From: Trichomonas vaginalis G3
Lineage: Eukaryota > Parabasalia > Trichomonadida > Trichomonadidae
DNA length: 64,000 nt
Assembly (NCBI RefSeq): GCF_026262505.1
Contig: NC_067206.1
Span: 33,061,896-33,125,895, forward strand
Direction: 5' to 3'
The notes under the pieces are model-generated. The model searched no databases and had not been told where the DNA came from. It saw nothing but the letters and a program-made list of their open reading frames with translations. The position numbers and the translations under genes are program-made. Shown piece after piece: positions 61,961 through 64,000 of this stretch. How positions within the stretch are numbered: the stretch's first letter is position 1; the number at the start of each line of letters is the position of its first letter.

Positions 61961-62497
61961 GGTTAAACTTCAATTTAAAAATGAAGATTGTGAATTATTA
62001 AATGAATATGAAAGCCAAAATAAGCTAATGAGGTATAAATATAATGATAAAGAATATTTAATTTCATGGAATCAATGGAGTCATAATCAAAGACCTCATA
62101 AACGAGAAGAAGAAATTGAAAATAATGAAATGGAAATCATTGATGACATTAAAGAGGATGGAATTCCTAAATTTTGTAGAAAAACCTTTAGAACTAAGTT
62201 AGGAGCATATAAACGTAGAGTATTAAATCCTGAATATCTTAAACATCAATTTAAAAAGGAAGACTGTGAATTATTAAACGCTAATGAATATGAAAATGCT
62301 AAATCAAAACTGAGATATAAATATATTGGAAGTGATGAAAGTGTAAAGATAAAGATAAAGTTTATACAGTTTCATATAATAACTGGCACACGTTAGGGAT
62401 AAGAAAACATTTAGGAGATTATGGTAAAAGTTCCGAATTCTTCAAATCTAGTATGTACGAGAGAATAAAAGAAATCAGATATAATTATCATTCATGA
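61911..62497 (+). pseudogene. TIR-proximal Maverick gene, unknown, one frameshift
   Basis: MMSDIPRLIKHCLNPEWVKL start. Two tandem domains of about 70 residues: the first holds PEWVKLQFKNEDCELLNEYE and YLISWNQWSHNQ, the second PEYLKHQFKKEDCELLNANE and YTVSYNNWHTLGIRKHLGD, separated by an acidic linker. A one-base deletion at about 62355 shifts the frame so that the second domain is cut; in the other frame it continues to EIRYNYHS and TGA 62497. Domains of this kind (ExCELL..Y.......Y..SW..W) recall repeat domains next to homing endonucleases in large viruses; function unproven. Truncated copies lie at 8957 and 24680. Confidence 0.6.
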
Positions 62498-62561
62498 ATG
62501 AAAAATAAACTTTAAAAATTCATGTCTTACATTTTTTGAATAATTTATTTTTTTAATTCGT

Positions 62562-63047
62562 ATGAAAATGAGTGGATCAAGATTCGTAACCGTCAATCAA
62601 TTAATGGATGTTCTTTCACCAATTCTTGAAAATGTTAAACAAGTAGATGTTTATTTCGATGATTATGTAGAAAGTATATATTATAAAGGTAAGTTTAATA
62701 TTAAACCTATTGCTTTTGCATTTGATAATAAATTAATTGAAAATGCAAAAATTTGGGAATTAATTCCAGATATTGAATTTATAACAAATATTAATGATAA
62801 ATGGTTTAAACGAATTCCAACCACAAAAGTTCTTTGTAAATTAATGATTAAAACTGAGGAAAAAGAATTTCATGAATTTAAATATCATCCAAATAAAGTT
62901 TCAGAACTAGAAAATGAAAAACTTCAGAAAAAATTAAACGATAGACTTTCAAATGATCGTATTGAAAAAATAAATAAACTAGCAGAAGTTGCATTTAATA
63001 ATGAAATATTTGATGAATATAACCTTGAACTCAGTGATGGACTTTAA
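62562..63047 (+). CDS. Unknown Maverick protein (161 aa)
   Basis: MKMSGSRFVTVNQLMDVLSP start. Helical and acidic, with Phe/Tyr-rich strands in the middle (VDVYFDDYVESIYYKGKFN) and a Glu/Lys-rich end (EKLQKKLNDRLSNDRIEKIN). Intact here, decayed at 24100-24600. The start context TATGAAAATGAG is like that of the 9082 gene. No known domain. It follows the 61911 gene by 64 bp on the same strand. Confidence 0.55.
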   Translation: MKMSGSRFVTVNQLMDVLSPILENVKQVDVYFDDYVESIYYKGKFNIKPIAFAFDNKLIENAKIWELIPDIEFITNINDKWFKRIPTTKVLCKLMIKTEEKEFHEFKYHPNKVSELENEKLQKKLNDRLSNDRIEKINKLAEVAFNNEIFDEYNLELSDGL

Positions 63048-63102
63048 GTCCTGGGCACTTTGTGCCTTGAGCTTTAAGGACCCGGGCTCAACGAGTCATG
63101 AT

Positions 63103-63480
63103 TTATGAAATCAATATTTGATTTATTCGCTCTTCAATAATTTCTATTCTTTTTGTTAAATCATCAATTTTCATTAATGAGGTGATTCTTGATTGAGGAA
63201 TAGATTTCAAACTAACCACTCCTTTTATTTTTGAAATTTTGAATCCATGACCCTCTGGGTCTTGGACTCTGTCCTCAACTTTAAACATTTTATTCAATTT
63301 ACATGTTGTCAATTCTTCAAATAATTTTTTATTATTAGCATAATAGTCATTAAATTCATCAACAGATGAAAAAATTTTTATTTCAGTAATTGGTTTAACA
63401 ACGTTTATTTTTTGTTGAACATTTTCACTTTCATTTATTTCTTCCTCCTCTGTTTCATTTATTTTTAAAATCGGTTTCAT
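63103..63480 (-). CDS. Unknown Maverick protein (125 aa)
   Basis: MKPILKINETEEEEINESEN, an acidic start, then VVKPITEIKIFSSVDEFNDY, a Cys-containing KMFKVEDRVQDPEGHGFKIS segment and a terminal coiled coil (IDDLTKRIEIIEERINQIL). The coiled coil and acidic arm suggest an oligomeric scaffold or a cement protein. Convergent with 62562, divergent from 63547 (66 bp). A decayed copy lies at 23720. Confidence 0.55.
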   Translation of the reverse strand: MKPILKINETEEEEINESENVQQKINVVKPITEIKIFSSVDEFNDYYANNKKLFEELTTCKLNKMFKVEDRVQDPEGHGFKISKIKGVVSLKSIPQSRITSLMKIDDLTKRIEIIEERINQILIS

Positions 63481-63546
63481 TTATCATTAAATAAAAATTA
63501 GAATATAAGTGATGAAATATATTTTTTAATTAATATTAAATCAGAG

Positions 63547-63783
63547 ATGGCGGCAGGATTCTTTAAAAAATTATGGGAAGGAATTAAGAAAGCTGCAAGT
63601 TGGGTTCATCAAAAGATTATTAAACCCGTTGCAAACTTTTTGGCACCAGTAGCGAAAACGGCAGGAACTATCATAGGAGGAGTATTAGGTGCTAAAGCAG
63701 GTAATCCAGCGATGGGAGCACAAGCAGGTAACGCAGTTGGTGGAATTGCTGAAGGAATACTTAATAAAATAGGGGGTAGATAG
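63547..63783 (+). CDS. Small amphipathic/Gly-Ala-rich protein, pVI-like candidate
   Basis: 78 residues. First third amphipathic and basic (MAAGFFKKLWEGIKKAASWV), then a Gly/Ala-rich hydrophobic part (AGTIIGGVLGAKAGNPAMGA, AVGGIAEGILNKIGGR) with GxxxG patterns typical of membrane insertion. Comparable to the 47594 and 43976 proteins of Maverick 2. Could help breach membranes during entry or assembly; inference from composition. A decayed copy lies at 23395-23690. Confidence 0.55.
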   Translation: MAAGFFKKLWEGIKKAASWVHQKIIKPVANFLAPVAKTAGTIIGGVLGAKAGNPAMGAQAGNAVGGIAEGILNKIGGR

Positions 63784-63807
63784 TGGAAAAATAAATAAAT
63801 ATTATTT

Positions 63808-64000
63808 TTATCTTAGTATCGGTTGTAGTCGACGATAAACCTTATCTCCTTTATTTAATACTTCCCTTACCGGAACATTAGGTGCTATTTGTTCAGCAAC
63901 GTCACTAATTGCTTCTTTATTCTTAAATATCCAATTTGCTCCTTTCTTAATTTCCCAAACTTTATGCGCTCCTCTTTTTACTTTATCCCACAGTTTCTTA
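63808..64000 (-). CDS. Basic small Maverick protein, 5' end outside window
   Basis: About 64 codons with a TAA at 63808-63810: KLWDKVKRGAHKVWEIKKGA, then NWIFKNKEAISDVAEQIAPN and VPVREVLNKGDKVYRRLQPI. KKLWDKVKRGAHKVW resembles KKLWEGIKKAASWV of the convergent neighbour, so the two may be related. Continues beyond the window. A copy decayed by indels is at 23159-23378. Confidence 0.6.
   Translation of the reverse strand, partial: KKLWDKVKRGAHKVWEIKKGANWIFKNKEAISDVAEQIAPNVPVREVLNKGDKVYRRLQPILR

Larger units (their letters stand above)
61760..64000. mobile_element. Maverick/Polinton 3, left arm only
   Basis: Begins AGTAGTATATGAG...GGGTTGTGTGACTTTTTTTGT, the same terminus as Maverick 1. It continues past the window edge. 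Its gene order (61911, 62562, 63103, 63547, 63808) matches the decayed right arm of Maverick 1 in inverse direction, with frames much better preserved here. Confidence 0.85.

Noticed and set aside
1-64000. tRNA or rRNA genes and spliceosomal introns
   Set aside because: No cloverleaf or rRNA core sequence was recognised, and no trichomonad intron signals (GTAYGT with ACTAACACACAG) were noticed; a proper scan was not possible by eye.

Overview
The window looks like nuclear DNA of a parabasalid protist, most likely Trichomonas vaginalis or a close relative. Host genes are short, intronless and AT-rich. Several stop codons run straight into the trichomonad poly(A) signal TAAA (TAAAC after eL22 and the PPDK-like gene, TAAAA after the glycosyltransferase-like gene). 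At least two mobile-element genes have the trichomonad initiator TCA(+1)Y(T/A) a few bases before the ATG. The bulk of the window is Maverick/Polinton DNA, which fills much of the T. vaginalis genome, and a Tvmar1-type mariner is present. A run of 25 Ns at 23134-23158 marks an assembly gap.

Layout. 1-2364: host genes (tubby-like, partial; calcineurin B-like EF-hand). 2464-7604: a DNA transposon with about 967-bp terminal inverted repeats, one DDE integrase-type transposase and a 0.75-kb chain of hairpins. 8672-25457: Maverick 1 (16.8 kb) with 6-bp AAACAT target duplications, a broken protein-primed-type DNA polymerase B, an intact primase/SF3 helicase between two oppositely oriented repeat arrays, a fibre gene, a candidate minor capsid gene and a decayed right arm. 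25564-49441: Maverick 2 (23.9 kb), only 100 bp away. Its left half is strongly decayed (helicase and packaging ATPase remnants). Its right half is compact and better preserved: two KilA-N genes, PolB, integrase, fibre, candidate capsid protein, small amphipathic proteins and an adenine methyltransferase. It carries a nested mariner at 38253-39549. 49442-61757: host genes (glycosyltransferase-like, degenerate PPDK-like, Ras-like GTPase, eL22, PDI/ERp29-like, TAF10), two beta-helix pseudogene fragments and a second hairpin array at 56.1-56.5 kb. 61760-64000: the left arm of Maverick 3, which starts 2 bp after the TAF10 stop codon and is homologous to the decayed right arm of Maverick 1.

How the parts fit. 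Each Maverick carries a virus-like set: polymerase, integrase, packaging ATPase, capsid or fibre proteins and membrane-active small proteins. Both full elements also carry a D5-like SF3 helicase, which is not part of the minimal Polinton set. In Maverick 1 the helicase and its flanking arrays look like a replication module. Most element genes are frameshifted, so these copies are probably not autonomous. The primase-helicase, KilA-N, methyltransferase, minor-capsid-like and small-protein frames remain open. All assignments were made by eye from motifs, without database searches.
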